Positions 1 to 8,505 of a stretch of 64,000 nt of DNA are shown here, in pieces (position 1 is the first letter of the stretch; each line of letters begins with the position of its first letter). Made by a program: the position numbers and the translations under genes. The notes beneath the pieces are model-generated. The model was not told where the DNA came from and did not search any database. It saw only the letters and a program-made list of their open reading frames with translations. The stretch lies in the NCBI RefSeq assembly GCF_006385555.1, contig NZ_CP041036.1, forward strand, positions 2,170,001 through 2,234,000, given 5' to 3'. This stretch comes from Shewanella polaris (GTDB lineage Bacteria; Pseudomonadota; Gammaproteobacteria; Enterobacterales; Shewanellaceae).

Positions 1-435
1 ATCTGTTGTTAATAGTGCGTGGATACTCGACATTTCAGCTTGTGCGACTAAACGTAATTGCTGACCCAATTCTGAATTTAATATATCAACCTCATTAGCC
101 GCTTCCAGTCCCGCTAACTTACTCTCCAGGTCACATAGGTATTGGTAAAGTGATGATAAGCCAGTCGTTCCAGAGCTCCCTTTAAGGGTATGAACCAAGC
201 GTAATAGCTCCTTGATGTTTTTTTGCGAAATCATCAACTCTATATTTTGCAGTTGTGGCTCAAGATTTTTTTCAAAAACCTTTATTAAACGGCGATAAAA
301 TTTTTCATTACCACCAAAAGGTTCCAGTAAACATTCTAAGGTCATATTTTCTAATTCTGAGCTAATATTATTAGCGACCTTGTTGTGAGTTCCGTCAACT
401 TGCTGCTGATTAATAGCCATTTTATTCGCTTTCAT
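1..435 (-). CDS. Hpt-domain phosphotransfer protein, 3' end beyond window
   Basis: The reverse strand is open from the window edge to an ATG at 435, giving 145 codons without a stop. The translation contains VHTLKGSSGT, the signature of a histidine phosphotransfer (Hpt) domain, with the phospho-accepting His at residue 82 from this start. An alternative in-frame ATG lies at 420, and neither start has a strong ribosome binding site. Hpt proteins relay phosphate between histidine kinases and receiver domains in the cytoplasm. The gene is divergent from a receiver protein and a large PAS-rich kinase, so the three may form one phosphorelay (inference). Only the last few residues are probably missing if it is a stand-alone Hpt protein, but a longer protein cannot be excluded. 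Confidence 0.8.
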   Translation of the reverse strand, partial: MKANKMAINQQQVDGTHNKVANNISSELENMTLECLLEPFGGNEKFYRRLIKVFEKNLEPQLQNIELMISQKNIKELLRLVHTLKGSSGTTGLSSLYQYLCDLESKLAGLEAANEVDILNSELGQQLRLVAQAEMSSIHALLTTD

Positions 436-663
436 ATTAAGGGTTCTCGGTAGATGATGGCGTTGTTTATCTACTACAAAAAAGAATAATAGCAGTGACT
501 AAATAGGACGATATTGGATGAACTATAACGATATATTGACGAGATTTATGGCCAGTCAATGTGATTATTCAACAACTTAGTTTGCTACATCAAAAATAAT
601 AATACAATATTAGTTACAAATGTAGCCAAATATGGGTATTAAACCAAATTAACCGGAGTCGGA

Positions 664-1071
664 ATGCCGTTAGATAAAATTTTACATGTAGAAGATGATG
701 AGTCGATTCGAGTGATTGTTGAAATGGCGCTTGTTGATATCTCAGGATTTACGTTAGTTGCTTGTGAGGGCGGAAATGAAGCCATTAACCAAATAGACCA
801 TTTTACGCCTGACTTAATATTATTAGACGCCATGATGCCCGGTATGGATGGTCTTCAAACACTCATTGAGATCCGTAAAAAGCCACATTGCCAACACATT
901 CCGGTGGTTTTTATGACCGCTCGTATTCAACAATCTGAAAAAAAAGAATATTTAGATGCAGGCGCAATAGCCATTATTGAAAAACCGTTTGATGCTATGA
1001 GTCTTGGCGATAGACTTGAGTCTATTTATCAAGCTTACCTAGCGTCCGCAGACATTAACAAACCGGAGTAA
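664..1071 (+). CDS. Single-domain response regulator (CheY-like receiver)
   Basis: The 135-residue protein is a receiver domain and nothing else. The acidic pair Asp11/Asp12, the phospho-acceptor Asp55 (LILLDAMMPG), Thr85 (VVFMTA) and Lys107 (IIEKPFD) are all in place, so it should be phosphorylatable. There is no output domain. The start ATG follows CCGGAG, and the gene ends 3 bases before the start of the histidine kinase gene, so the two are almost certainly cotranscribed. Stand-alone receivers act as phosphate shuttles or bind a partner protein. Here the likely partners are the downstream kinase and the divergent Hpt protein (inference). Which output the relay controls cannot be read from the sequence. 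Confidence 0.92.
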   Translation: MPLDKILHVEDDESIRVIVEMALVDISGFTLVACEGGNEAINQIDHFTPDLILLDAMMPGMDGLQTLIEIRKKPHCQHIPVVFMTARIQQSEKKEYLDAGAIAIIEKPFDAMSLGDRLESIYQAYLASADINKPE

Positions 1072-1074
1072 CCG

Positions 1075-3831
1075 ATGCTAACGCCTGTATTACCTCATTC
1101 CGAGCAAGAAAGACTCATCTCGTTACAAAATACGGGACTGTTAGATACGGATCCAGAGCAGCGCTTTGATCGTTTAACCCATTTGGCTCAACTTTGTATC
1201 GGCACCGACATAGTGCTTATTTCATTAATCGACTCTAACCGCCAATGGTTTAAGTCTAAACAAGGTGTAGAGGTATGCGAGACAAGTAGAGATATCTCAA
1301 TTTGTGGGCATACCATTTTGGGAACAGACATTTTTGAAGTTTCTGATACTCTTCTCGACAGTCGATTTGCAGATAACCCGTTAGTTGTAAACGCGCCTTT
1401 TATTCGATTTTATGCCGGAGTGCCGTTAGTTAATAACGGTGAAAACATCGGCACACTGTGCTTTATTGATAGCCAACCTCGCCAGTTTACAGACAAAGAA
1501 CGACAAATCGTTTTTGAGTTTGCCAAGAGTGTTGAGCAAGAAATTCAAGACAAATTACAAGAACAGGCACACGAGCTATTAGTAGCAAGCGAGGAAATGT
1601 ACAGATCAGTGCTTGAAGGTACGAGGATCGGCACTTGGCAATGGAATATTCAAACTGGTGAATCAAATTGTAACGAACGTTGGGCAGAAGTTATTGGTTA
1701 TACGCTTGCAGAGCTTGAACCCATTACTATAGAAGCCTGGATATCAATGATACATCCAGATGACTTGGCCTATTCAGATACCGCCTTAGATGATCACCTC
1801 AATGGATCAACCCCATTTTATGACGTTAAATGCAGAATGAAGCACAAAGATGGCCATTATGTGTGGGTGCATGATAGAGGCAAAGTTGTTTCATATTCAG
1901 CCGATGGCAAACCACTGATGATGTATGGCACACAGGCCGATATCACCAAAGAAAATAATAACGAGCAAGCATTATTGCAAAGTCGAGATCAGTTTAAAAC
2001 TTTGGTTGCCAATATACCGGGAATGACTTACCGATGTCAGCATGATGAATATTGGACCATGCTGTATATGAGTGAACATATTTATGATCTTTCGGGCTAT
2101 CCTGCCAGCGATTTCATTAATAATGACCAGCGCTATTATGTGAGTATCGTTCATCCTGACGACAGGGCAGAGTTATTTGAAATTATCGAAAAAGCAGTGC
2201 AAAACCACACTAGTTGGGTATTAAATTTCCGTATTTTGCACAAAAATGGATCCGTAGTGTGGGTAGAAGAGCGCGGTGCTGCTGAATATGACAGTACTGG
2301 TGCAGTGCAATACCTTGACGGCTTTATTATGGATGTGAGCAAAGAAAAAAAGCTGCAAGATCAACTCTACAAACTCACACAGCAATTGCCTGGTGTGGTT
2401 TATCAATATCAATCATGGCCAGACGGACGAAGCGCATTTCCTTACGCTAGCGATGCAATAGAAGATATTTATGGTGTAAAACCAGAAGATGTATTAACCG
2501 ACGCTTCTAATGCTTTTACCAGAATATACCCAGAAGATTTAGCTGCTGTAGCGCTGAGTATCGAAGAATCTGCCAAACATCAGACGCTTTGGAAACAAGA
2601 ATATCGTGTTTACCGAGATGACAATACAGTGACGTGGATGTCGGGCAGTGCGACACCAGAGATGATGCCTGATGGCAGTACCTTATGGCATGGGTATATT
2701 CAAGACATTACCCAAACCAAAGAACATTATCTCAAACTCGAAGAACTCAATCACCAGCTCAATGTTGCTCAGCAAAGTTTAGATTTAGCCAGTGAGCAAG
2801 CTCAAATTGGTTATTGGCAAGCATCATTGAAACTGGGAACCTTATGGTGGTCACCCATTATTTATCAAATATTTGGATTAGATGAACAAGATATCGTTCC
2901 AAGTATCACCTTGTTTAAAAGTGCTGTGCATCCTGACGATATCGACAAAGTGGCTAAAAGCGAACAAGAGGCTCGTTTAACTGGTATCCATAATGTGGTG
3001 CATCGCATTATTCGACCGAACGGCGAAGTTCGCTGGGTGCACGAACTAGGGCAGTTAGTTGCCGAAGATAAAAACCCAGATTTAATACTGATAGGCTCAG
3101 TGCAAGACATTACAGACCGAATGAAATTACAACAAGTCAAAGATGAATTTATCTCGACAGTAAGTCATGAACTTCGTACACCCTTAACCTCAATTTATGG
3201 TGCATTAAATTTATTGCAGTCTGGCAAGTTAGTCACGTTACCGGCCAAAGCAGACAAACTAATTGATATTGCGAGCAGCAACTGTAAACAGCTTAGCCGT
3301 TTAATCAATGACTTATTAGATATAGAAAAACTCGCTGCAGGAAAGATGTTGTTTGAAATGAAACGCTTACCTATTGAACCTCTTTTACAAAGAGCGATTA
3401 ATGATCATCAACCCTACGCAGACCTGCATAATATTACGCTAACACTGCAACTGGAAAAGCAAATGGGTGAAGCCTTGCTTTATATTGATGAGCATCGTCT
3501 ATTACAAATCTTGACCAATTTTCTCTCTAACGCGGTTAAGTTTTCACCTAAAGCGGGTAACGTAACCCTGTCTGCCACCCAAATTTATGATGAGATTGAG
3601 ATAGCTGTGCAAGATCAAGGCTCTGGGATCCCAGAAGATTTTAAAGGCAAGATTTTCGAACGATTTTCCCAAGCCGATGCCAGTAGCTCTAAAGCTAAAG
3701 GCGGTACTGGTTTAGGTTTGGCGCTATGTAAAGAGCTGATTGAAGCAATGAATGGCAGTATTGGTTATCGGTCTGAAACAGGCACTGGTTCGCGGTTTTA
3801 TATTCGATTGCCCATATCAGTAGAACAGTAG
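1075..3831 (+). CDS. GAF and multi-PAS sensor histidine kinase
   Basis: This 918-residue kinase has an N-terminal GAF domain (about residues 25-160), then four PAS/PAC units (roughly 170-295, 300-425, 430-550 and 560-690). A HisKA dimerisation domain carries SHELRTP with phospho-His698, and a C-terminal HATPase domain shows the DQGSGIP G1 box and the GGTGLGLAL G2 box. No membrane segments are evident, so it is probably a cytoplasmic sensor. It follows the receiver gene by 3 bases with its own CCGGAG site. PAS domains ending in DIT motifs are typical of sensing intracellular ligands or redox state, but the signal is not predictable here. It ends without its own receiver, which fits phosphate transfer to the upstream single receiver (inference). 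Confidence 0.93.
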   Translation: MLTPVLPHSEQERLISLQNTGLLDTDPEQRFDRLTHLAQLCIGTDIVLISLIDSNRQWFKSKQGVEVCETSRDISICGHTILGTDIFEVSDTLLDSRFADNPLVVNAPFIRFYAGVPLVNNGENIGTLCFIDSQPRQFTDKERQIVFEFAKSVEQEIQDKLQEQAHELLVASEEMYRSVLEGTRIGTWQWNIQTGESNCNERWAEVIGYTLAELEPITIEAWISMIHPDDLAYSDTALDDHLNGSTPFYDVKCRMKHKDGHYVWVHDRGKVVSYSADGKPLMMYGTQADITKENNNEQALLQSRDQFKTLVANIPGMTYRCQHDEYWTMLYMSEHIYDLSGYPASDFINNDQRYYVSIVHPDDRAELFEIIEKAVQNHTSWVLNFRILHKNGSVVWVEERGAAEYDSTGAVQYLDGFIMDVSKEKKLQDQLYKLTQQLPGVVYQYQSWPDGRSAFPYASDAIEDIYGVKPEDVLTDASNAFTRIYPEDLAAVALSIEESAKHQTLWKQEYRVYRDDNTVTWMSGSATPEMMPDGSTLWHGYIQDITQTKEHYLKLEELNHQLNVAQQSLDLASEQAQIGYWQASLKLGTLWWSPIIYQIFGLDEQDIVPSITLFKSAVHPDDIDKVAKSEQEARLTGIHNVVHRIIRPNGEVRWVHELGQLVAEDKNPDLILIGSVQDITDRMKLQQVKDEFISTVSHELRTPLTSIYGALNLLQSGKLVTLPAKADKLIDIASSNCKQLSRLINDLLDIEKLAAGKMLFEMKRLPIEPLLQRAINDHQPYADLHNITLTLQLEKQMGEALLYIDEHRLLQILTNFLSNAVKFSPKAGNVTLSATQIYDEIEIAVQDQGSGIPEDFKGKIFERFSQADASSSKAKGGTGLGLALCKELIEAMNGSIGYRSETGTGSRFYIRLPISVEQ

Positions 3832-3896
3832 AAGTCTGAGATATATCAGAATCGATAATGGTAAGGTAAGCCATTATTTATTACAGGGAAATAAAA

Positions 3897-3926
3897 AACG
3901 AGTTAGCGCATAAACGCTAACTCGTT
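3897..3926. terminator. Bidirectional hairpin terminator
   Basis: A 12-bp perfect inverted repeat (AACGAGTTAGCG and its complement) encloses a 6-base loop CATAAA. On the minus strand it is followed by a run of T, and on the plus strand by TTT only. It lies between the convergent kinase gene (ends 3831) and DUF302 gene (ends 4043) and should serve both, more efficiently the latter. Confidence 0.75.
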
Positions 3927-4042
3927 TGGTCATCATAAGGCAAACCATAATCAGCATCTTTGGTCTTGTTAATTATTTGGTTTTTAACCTTGAATCATTT
4001 ATAACCGATGGTTTAAGCGTAAAGTGCTTTATTAAGCACTGT

Positions 4043-4495
4043 TTACTTGGACGTTGCCGCATTGCTTAACTTACTGAGTACACCTGAGATTTTATTGATC
4101 ACCTTATCGCAGCCTTTAATATTATGACGTTGTTTAATGTATTCCGGATTGTTATACGACAGCCAAACGTTGTTATCAGCATCCTCGCTAATCAAAACCT
4201 TTTGAGGTAAATCAATCGCGACGAGTTGGCTGCACTGCATTAATTGCGTACCAATCTTAGGATTTCCAAAAATGATGACTTCAGTTGGCCTTAATGTTAA
4301 TCCCACACTGGCAGCATTTTTTTGATGATCAATCCGCGTAAAAACCGTAAATCCTTTGTCTTTTATAATCGACTCAAATCTGTCAGCAGTTTCTTTGGCT
4401 GAGTAATGACTTTCAAGAGTGATAAGGCTTTCGACCGCATAAGCTTGAGTAGATGCTATCAAGACAACAAGGGCTAGCGAAATATTTCTAATCAT
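4043..4495 (-). CDS. DUF302 family protein, secreted
   Basis: A 150-residue protein with a clear Sec signal peptide (MIRNISLALVVLIASTQAYA, cleavage after about residue 20). The mature part matches the DUF302 pattern: an amphipathic start (YSAKETADRFESIIKDKGFTVFTRIDH), then the central FGNPKIGTQLMQ and the IDLPQKVLISEDADNNVWLSYNNPEY segment. DUF302 proteins are small alpha/beta proteins of unknown function, often periplasmic. The gene stands alone, downstream of no obvious partner, with its own terminator at 3897. No catalytic residues are known for the family, and function remains unassigned. Confidence 0.85.
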   Translation of the reverse strand: MIRNISLALVVLIASTQAYAVESLITLESHYSAKETADRFESIIKDKGFTVFTRIDHQKNAASVGLTLRPTEVIIFGNPKIGTQLMQCSQLVAIDLPQKVLISEDADNNVWLSYNNPEYIKQRHNIKGCDKVINKISGVLSKLSNAATSK

Positions 4496-4718
4496 AATGG
4501 TTACCTATTGGTTATGTTTGATTAATGATGGCACTTTGACCAAGCTTAATTTGCAAAAACATTTGTCTAATAACTATACACCATGACCCATTAACGGGTT
4601 AACCATTGCTCGTTATCATATTGACCCTTGATAACGTAACTAGCCTGATACTGGAGTGCAGTGAGCGATTAAAATCCATTAATACGTATTGTTGAGTATC
4701 GAATGTTGACCTAAATTA

Positions 4719-5039
4719 TCATTGTGATGCTAATTTTACCGCAGTACCAAAAGCCATTATTTCGGAACAACCATCCATAATTGCACTCGTTGTAAAACGG
4801 ATCCCCACAATCGCATCGGCTCCTTTTTCTGCCGCACTGTCAACTAAGCGTTCAATGGCAACATCTCTGGCTTCATTTAACATTTCTGTATAACCACGGA
4901 TCTCGCCACCCACAATGCTTTTCAGTCCAGCCATGATATCGCGTCCAACGTGTTTTGATTGAACAACATTTCCCGTAACAATACCGACTATATCAATAAT
5001 GTCTCTACCTGGAATCGTTTCTGTAGTGGTATAAATCAT
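4719..5039 (-). CDS. UPF0145/YbjQ family protein
   Basis: A 106-residue protein beginning MIYTTTETIPG, which is the canonical start of the YbjQ/UPF0145 (DUF74) family. A longer reading frame reaches 5063, but the ATG at 5039 is preceded by GGAGG seven bases away, so this start is preferred. The conserved elements GRDIMAGLKSIVGGEIRGYTE, then AEKGADAIVGIRFTTS and a C-terminal AFGTAVKL are present. Members form pentameric rings and have been proposed to bind heavy metals, but no biochemical role is established. The length equals the family norm. The gene stands alone, with non-coding DNA on both sides. Confidence 0.9.
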   Translation of the reverse strand: MIYTTTETIPGRDIIDIVGIVTGNVVQSKHVGRDIMAGLKSIVGGEIRGYTEMLNEARDVAIERLVDSAAEKGADAIVGIRFTTSAIMDGCSEIMAFGTAVKLASQ

Positions 5040-5140
5040 AAATCCTCCATTAAACAAGGGCACTTAATTATCGTACTGCGAACAGACTAAAATGGGAATT
5101 CAATTAGTAGCAATTAACTGGATAGTTTCGTTTATACTTT

Positions 5141-5177
5141 AGCGAGCTATTGTGGTGTATACGATCCACAATTCGCT
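5141..5177. repeat. Inverted repeat with a 3-base bulge
   Basis: AGCGA, a three-base bulge GCT, and ATTGTGG on the left pair with CCACAAT and TCGCT on the right across a 10-base loop. There is no adjacent T run, so it does not look like a simple terminator. It could be an operator or a structured RNA element; nothing in the sequence decides. Confidence 0.5.
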
Positions 5178-5479
5178 GGTGGACGTAAAAGCTTATAAAG
5201 TAAACGAGCAGTATGTTGATAGCTTTTTACTTGATTTACCCATCGTTAGTGTGAATAAATACTCGCGAAAGTGAATGTAAGTTAAAAATTTACTTAGGGT
5301 AATACTTTATTTTTTGCATATTTAGGAATAATCATGCAAATACAGGTTTAAGTTTATTACGCTCGCCTAATCACTACTATTATTAGGGCTTCTGTTTACC
5401 ACAATTATTCCGGACTTATGATGATTGTTATTGATAACGTCAGCGGATCTCTCTCCATGGATTAATAAATTCAATTTTT

Positions 5480-5539
5480 TAAGTTCAATGTTTGCAAGTG
5501 CAATGGTTGTAAGTTCAATGTTTACAAGTGCAGTGGCTG
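5480..5539. repeat. Two 30-bp tandem repeat units
   Basis: Unit one (5480-5509) and unit two (5510-5539) both begin TAAGTTCAATGTTT and differ at three positions. The first four bases TAAG of a third unit follow. The repeat is non-coding and lies about 85 bases upstream of the gene at 5624. Slipped-strand duplication is the simplest origin. Confidence 0.8.
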
Positions 5540-5623
5540 TAAGCAGTCCATTGGTAATCTTGGTGTTGGTCTCTCAGTAAAATGTTAGGCGTTAATCGTA
5601 TCATTAGTCGTTAAGAGGTTTGT

Positions 5624-6520
5624 TTGGCTTCACATCACTCGTTATTAAATCATCAACGTCATTTTGAACGTATAGGGCCAGACTATCGTAATGGCGACTC
5701 GGTAAGCTTTCTCGACATCAAGCATACCTTTGGCCTACAACATATTCGCGTTGGCAAATGGGTCAATCGTGAAGAGTCAGCACTTGCGGCTAATTTGATT
5801 TTTGATTCACTAGCCGATCTTGCCAATATTTTAGCCGTGCCGCCTGAGTTAATAGGTTTACGCGGCAGCTTACGCTTTGCCTTTGGCCATGGCGGCCAAA
5901 AAGGAGTACAAGCTCATTACTCACCAGCATACCGAGAACTGGCATTGGCCAAAAATGCCGGAGCAGGGGCGTTGGCTCACGAATTTTGGCATGCATTCGA
6001 TCATTACATTGCCGACAAAATGTTTATCGACGACAGTTTATTAGACCCATATTTATCCTCCCTGGCGTTAGCAGAACAAAATGCCAATACAAGTCGAGTT
6101 AAAAGCAGTCGTGCTAATTTATTTGCTTGTGCCAGCGACAACTGGCTGGCCGATAAATCCATAGTTGCTCACCCGCTTAATCAACAACTCTCAAAGTTAT
6201 TCCAAGTCACCTTGCTCAATACTAATGGCCAAGAACCTCACGATTATGTTCGCCGCTCCATCGTATTAGATAAACAGCAAGGCTGCCATTACTTTGCCAA
6301 ACCTACTGAAATGATGGCGCGAGCCTTTGAATCCTGCATTGAAATGTATTCACAAGACTATGCAGAAATCTCTAACCCATACTTAGTAAATAGCACTATC
6401 AACTCACCACTTGCTAAACATGGCGCATATCCAGATGCACAGCATTGCCATGAAATATATCAAACCATGATGAAATATTTTGAACCTTTAGGGTTAGCGT
6501 TTGATAAAGAGCAGCGTTAG
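5624..6520 (+). CDS. Zincin-like putative metallopeptidase (CLCA_X / LPD1-like)
   Basis: A 298-residue soluble protein. It contains ALAHEFWHAFDHY (about residues 119-131), a match to the HEXXH zinc-binding motif of zincin metallopeptidases, preceded by a conserved RGSLRFAFGHGGQKGVQAHY segment and followed by a PTEMMARAFESCIE helix with a Glu that could be the third ligand. I recall this pattern from hypothetical proteins named CLCA_X family and from LPD1-type polyvalent-protein domains; this is memory, not a search. The start is a TTG at 5624 with AAGAGG upstream, and no in-frame ATG fits better. No signal peptide is present, so a cytoplasmic protease or peptidase-fold protein is likely. Its substrate is unknown. 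Confidence 0.65.
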   Translation: MASHHSLLNHQRHFERIGPDYRNGDSVSFLDIKHTFGLQHIRVGKWVNREESALAANLIFDSLADLANILAVPPELIGLRGSLRFAFGHGGQKGVQAHYSPAYRELALAKNAGAGALAHEFWHAFDHYIADKMFIDDSLLDPYLSSLALAEQNANTSRVKSSRANLFACASDNWLADKSIVAHPLNQQLSKLFQVTLLNTNGQEPHDYVRRSIVLDKQQGCHYFAKPTEMMARAFESCIEMYSQDYAEISNPYLVNSTINSPLAKHGAYPDAQHCHEIYQTMMKYFEPLGLAFDKEQR

Positions 6521-6687
6521 ATACTGCGAGGTTCCACAGAATGAGTTTAATTGAGGTAAATATGGATGCAGAATAACGGGAACTGCTATTAAGTATCAAA
6601 CGCTTACTGTTATAGTAAGCTGTTATTTTAGATCTACATCCTGCTTTACACTCAGAAGTGTAACCAGCACTGCATAAGGAAGGCTAA

Positions 6688-7344
6688 GTGAGTATTTTAT
6701 TTTATGATGACAAGGCTGATTCCCTTGCAGAGTTATACCTGTCTCTTTCATTTGACGACGTCCATGGGCGTTGGCTTGAACTTCTCGCAGGACTTAATAC
6801 CATTGATAAAATCCACATTCTTGATGTAGGTGCAGGCTCGGGTCGAGATGCGCGCTATTTAGCCCAGTTGACAGGTGTTGATAATCAAAAAGCATTCGTG
6901 GTGGCAGTTGAGCCCGCAGAGCGTTTGGCGCACATTGGTAAACAGACTACCTTGGGGCTCAATGTCATTTGGATTGACGATATGCTTCCAGAACTTATCA
7001 ATGTAAAAGCTTTGCAGCATAAATATCATCTGGTGTTATTGAGTGCTGTGTGGATGCACCTTGAACCCATACAAAGAAACCAAGCGCTGGCAGCCTTGTC
7101 GGCATTAATGGAGGACAATGGATTAATAGTCATCACACTTCGCCATGGGGAATGTAATGACGAGCGATTAATGTATCCCGTCTATGTGGATGAGATTGTT
7201 CGGCTTGCACCGTTATACGATTTGCAGATGGTGAAGATTACCGATAGAGATGAGGATACCTTAGGTCGAAGCGGTGTATGCTGGCAGACCATGGCATTAA
7301 GGAAGACTTTCAGTGAAGATAATGGGCAAGGAAGGAATTTATAA
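6688..7344 (+). CDS. Class I SAM-dependent methyltransferase
   Basis: A 218-residue methyltransferase started by GTG with AAGGAAGG upstream. Motif I of the Rossmann fold is DVGAGSGRDA (residues 46-55), the acidic ribose-binding residue is in VAVEP, and the motif IV region reads YHLVLLSAVWMHL. No (D/N)PP(Y/W) motif of DNA amino-methyltransferases is visible, so it looks more like a small-molecule or protein methyltransferase of the Methyltransf_11/25 type. Its stop codon overlaps the start codon of the downstream HNH endonuclease gene (TAATG), which implies translational coupling and a joint function. What it methylates is not known. Confidence 0.88.
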   Translation: MSILFYDDKADSLAELYLSLSFDDVHGRWLELLAGLNTIDKIHILDVGAGSGRDARYLAQLTGVDNQKAFVVAVEPAERLAHIGKQTTLGLNVIWIDDMLPELINVKALQHKYHLVLLSAVWMHLEPIQRNQALAALSALMEDNGLIVITLRHGECNDERLMYPVYVDEIVRLAPLYDLQMVKITDRDEDTLGRSGVCWQTMALRKTFSEDNGQGRNL

Positions 7345-8393
7345 TGCTTGAACCTATTCAACAAGTTGCCTTTATTAATTATTTACAACGCCTGTTGGTC
7401 GAAGGTGATTTTGTTGCAACTTACAAGTTTGCTTTGTTAAATGCGATTGCCGACATCTGCATAGAACGTCCACTGAGGCTTGATTTAGACCCAGACAGTC
7501 AAGACAAGGTTTATTACACTGAAATCACTGAAAAATTTATCGAACTCTACTGGCAACATGCCTCACCCTTTGGTGAAGTTGATGGTAAAGCGTTTATCCT
7601 GTTACAAAATACCGGTACTCAAGCTGCAATAATCAATCAGATCTACTTATTACAACAACAAGGCGTAACCAGCATAAGTCAATTGAAGCAACATAAAGAT
7701 TGGCAAAAATTACTCAATAAAGCCTTAAAAGTGCTTAAAGAAGGGCCATTATGGCGTTTACAGCTATTGGCCGGTCAGTTGGACTGCTATTACTATTCAC
7801 ATGATAATTCGAAAAATTATATTCAATTACAGCCGGGGATCAGCTTTTGTTTTCGACGTTTTCATGATCTTGTGGTTGGTTTGGTAAGAAACAGCTGGAT
7901 TGATAAAATACGCGCTTATCCACAAAATCAGGAAGTCATAGGTGACAAGGGTAACTTGAGTGACTTTCTGTTTGGCAGTAATCGCCAGTCATTAATACAA
8001 GCTCGACATGTAATGCATGATATTCAGCATGGTTTATGTTTTTACTGTAAAAGGAAAATTCTAAGAACAGGGCAAGTGGATCATTTCATCCCTTGGGCGA
8101 GATACCCAAATGATCTTGCACATAATTTTGTCCTAGCCCATGACAGCTGTAATCGTCAAAAGAGCGCACACCTTGCAGCCCAAAGCCATAAAGATGCATG
8201 GTATGAACAAAATATAGTTAAACATTCTGCACTAATTACAAGCGAATTAAGTCGATATTTTAGAGCGGACTGTCGTCGTTCAGAGGCTATTGCGAGTTGG
8301 GCTTACCAGCAAGGGTCACAAAGTAATGTTTTACTTTGGTTAGAAGGTAAGACATTTGTGCCTTATTTGGGAAGTTCTGCGATCGATTGCTAA
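7344..8393 (+). CDS. HNH endonuclease coupled to a methyltransferase gene
   Basis: A 349-residue protein with a C-terminal HNH nuclease domain. Zinc cysteines CFYC lie at 232-235, the catalytic His is in VDHFIPW (about 246-247), Asn261 and His266 follow, and a second pair of zinc ligands involves Cys269 in DSCNRQK. The first 225 residues match no domain I recognise and may bind the target or a partner. The ATG overlaps the stop of the upstream methyltransferase gene by one base and has AAGGAAGG as its ribosome binding site. A coupled nuclease and methyltransferase recalls restriction-modification or other anti-phage cassettes, but the methyltransferase lacks DNA-methylase motifs, so that reading is inference. 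Confidence 0.85.
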   Translation: MLEPIQQVAFINYLQRLLVEGDFVATYKFALLNAIADICIERPLRLDLDPDSQDKVYYTEITEKFIELYWQHASPFGEVDGKAFILLQNTGTQAAIINQIYLLQQQGVTSISQLKQHKDWQKLLNKALKVLKEGPLWRLQLLAGQLDCYYYSHDNSKNYIQLQPGISFCFRRFHDLVVGLVRNSWIDKIRAYPQNQEVIGDKGNLSDFLFGSNRQSLIQARHVMHDIQHGLCFYCKRKILRTGQVDHFIPWARYPNDLAHNFVLAHDSCNRQKSAHLAAQSHKDAWYEQNIVKHSALITSELSRYFRADCRRSEAIASWAYQQGSQSNVLLWLEGKTFVPYLGSSAIDC

Positions 8394-8440
8394 ATTAATC
8401 GCTTAATCTCTAAAATTGAATATGGTTTTTATCAAAAAAC

Positions 8441-8474
8441 GCCATAAGACAGGAAAAATTCTCGGTCTTATGGT
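8441..8474. terminator. Weak hairpin after the HNH gene
   Basis: GCCATAAGAC pairs with GTCTTATGGT (one G-T pair) across a 14-base loop, between the end of the HNH gene and the convergent amidohydrolase remnant. There is no good T run on either strand, so termination is only plausible. Confidence 0.4.
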
Positions 8475-8505
8475 GTTACTCAATTTTGAAGTTGTGTTTA
8501 CTCAT

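Larger units (their letters stand above)
5040..5623. other. Non-coding stretch with repeats
   Basis: No supportable gene was seen in these 584 bases. The stretch holds an interrupted inverted repeat near 5141-5177 and a 30-bp tandem duplication at 5480-5539. The last part carries the leader of the TTG-started gene at 5624, with AAGAGG at 5613-5618 as its probable ribosome binding site. Confidence 0.6.
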
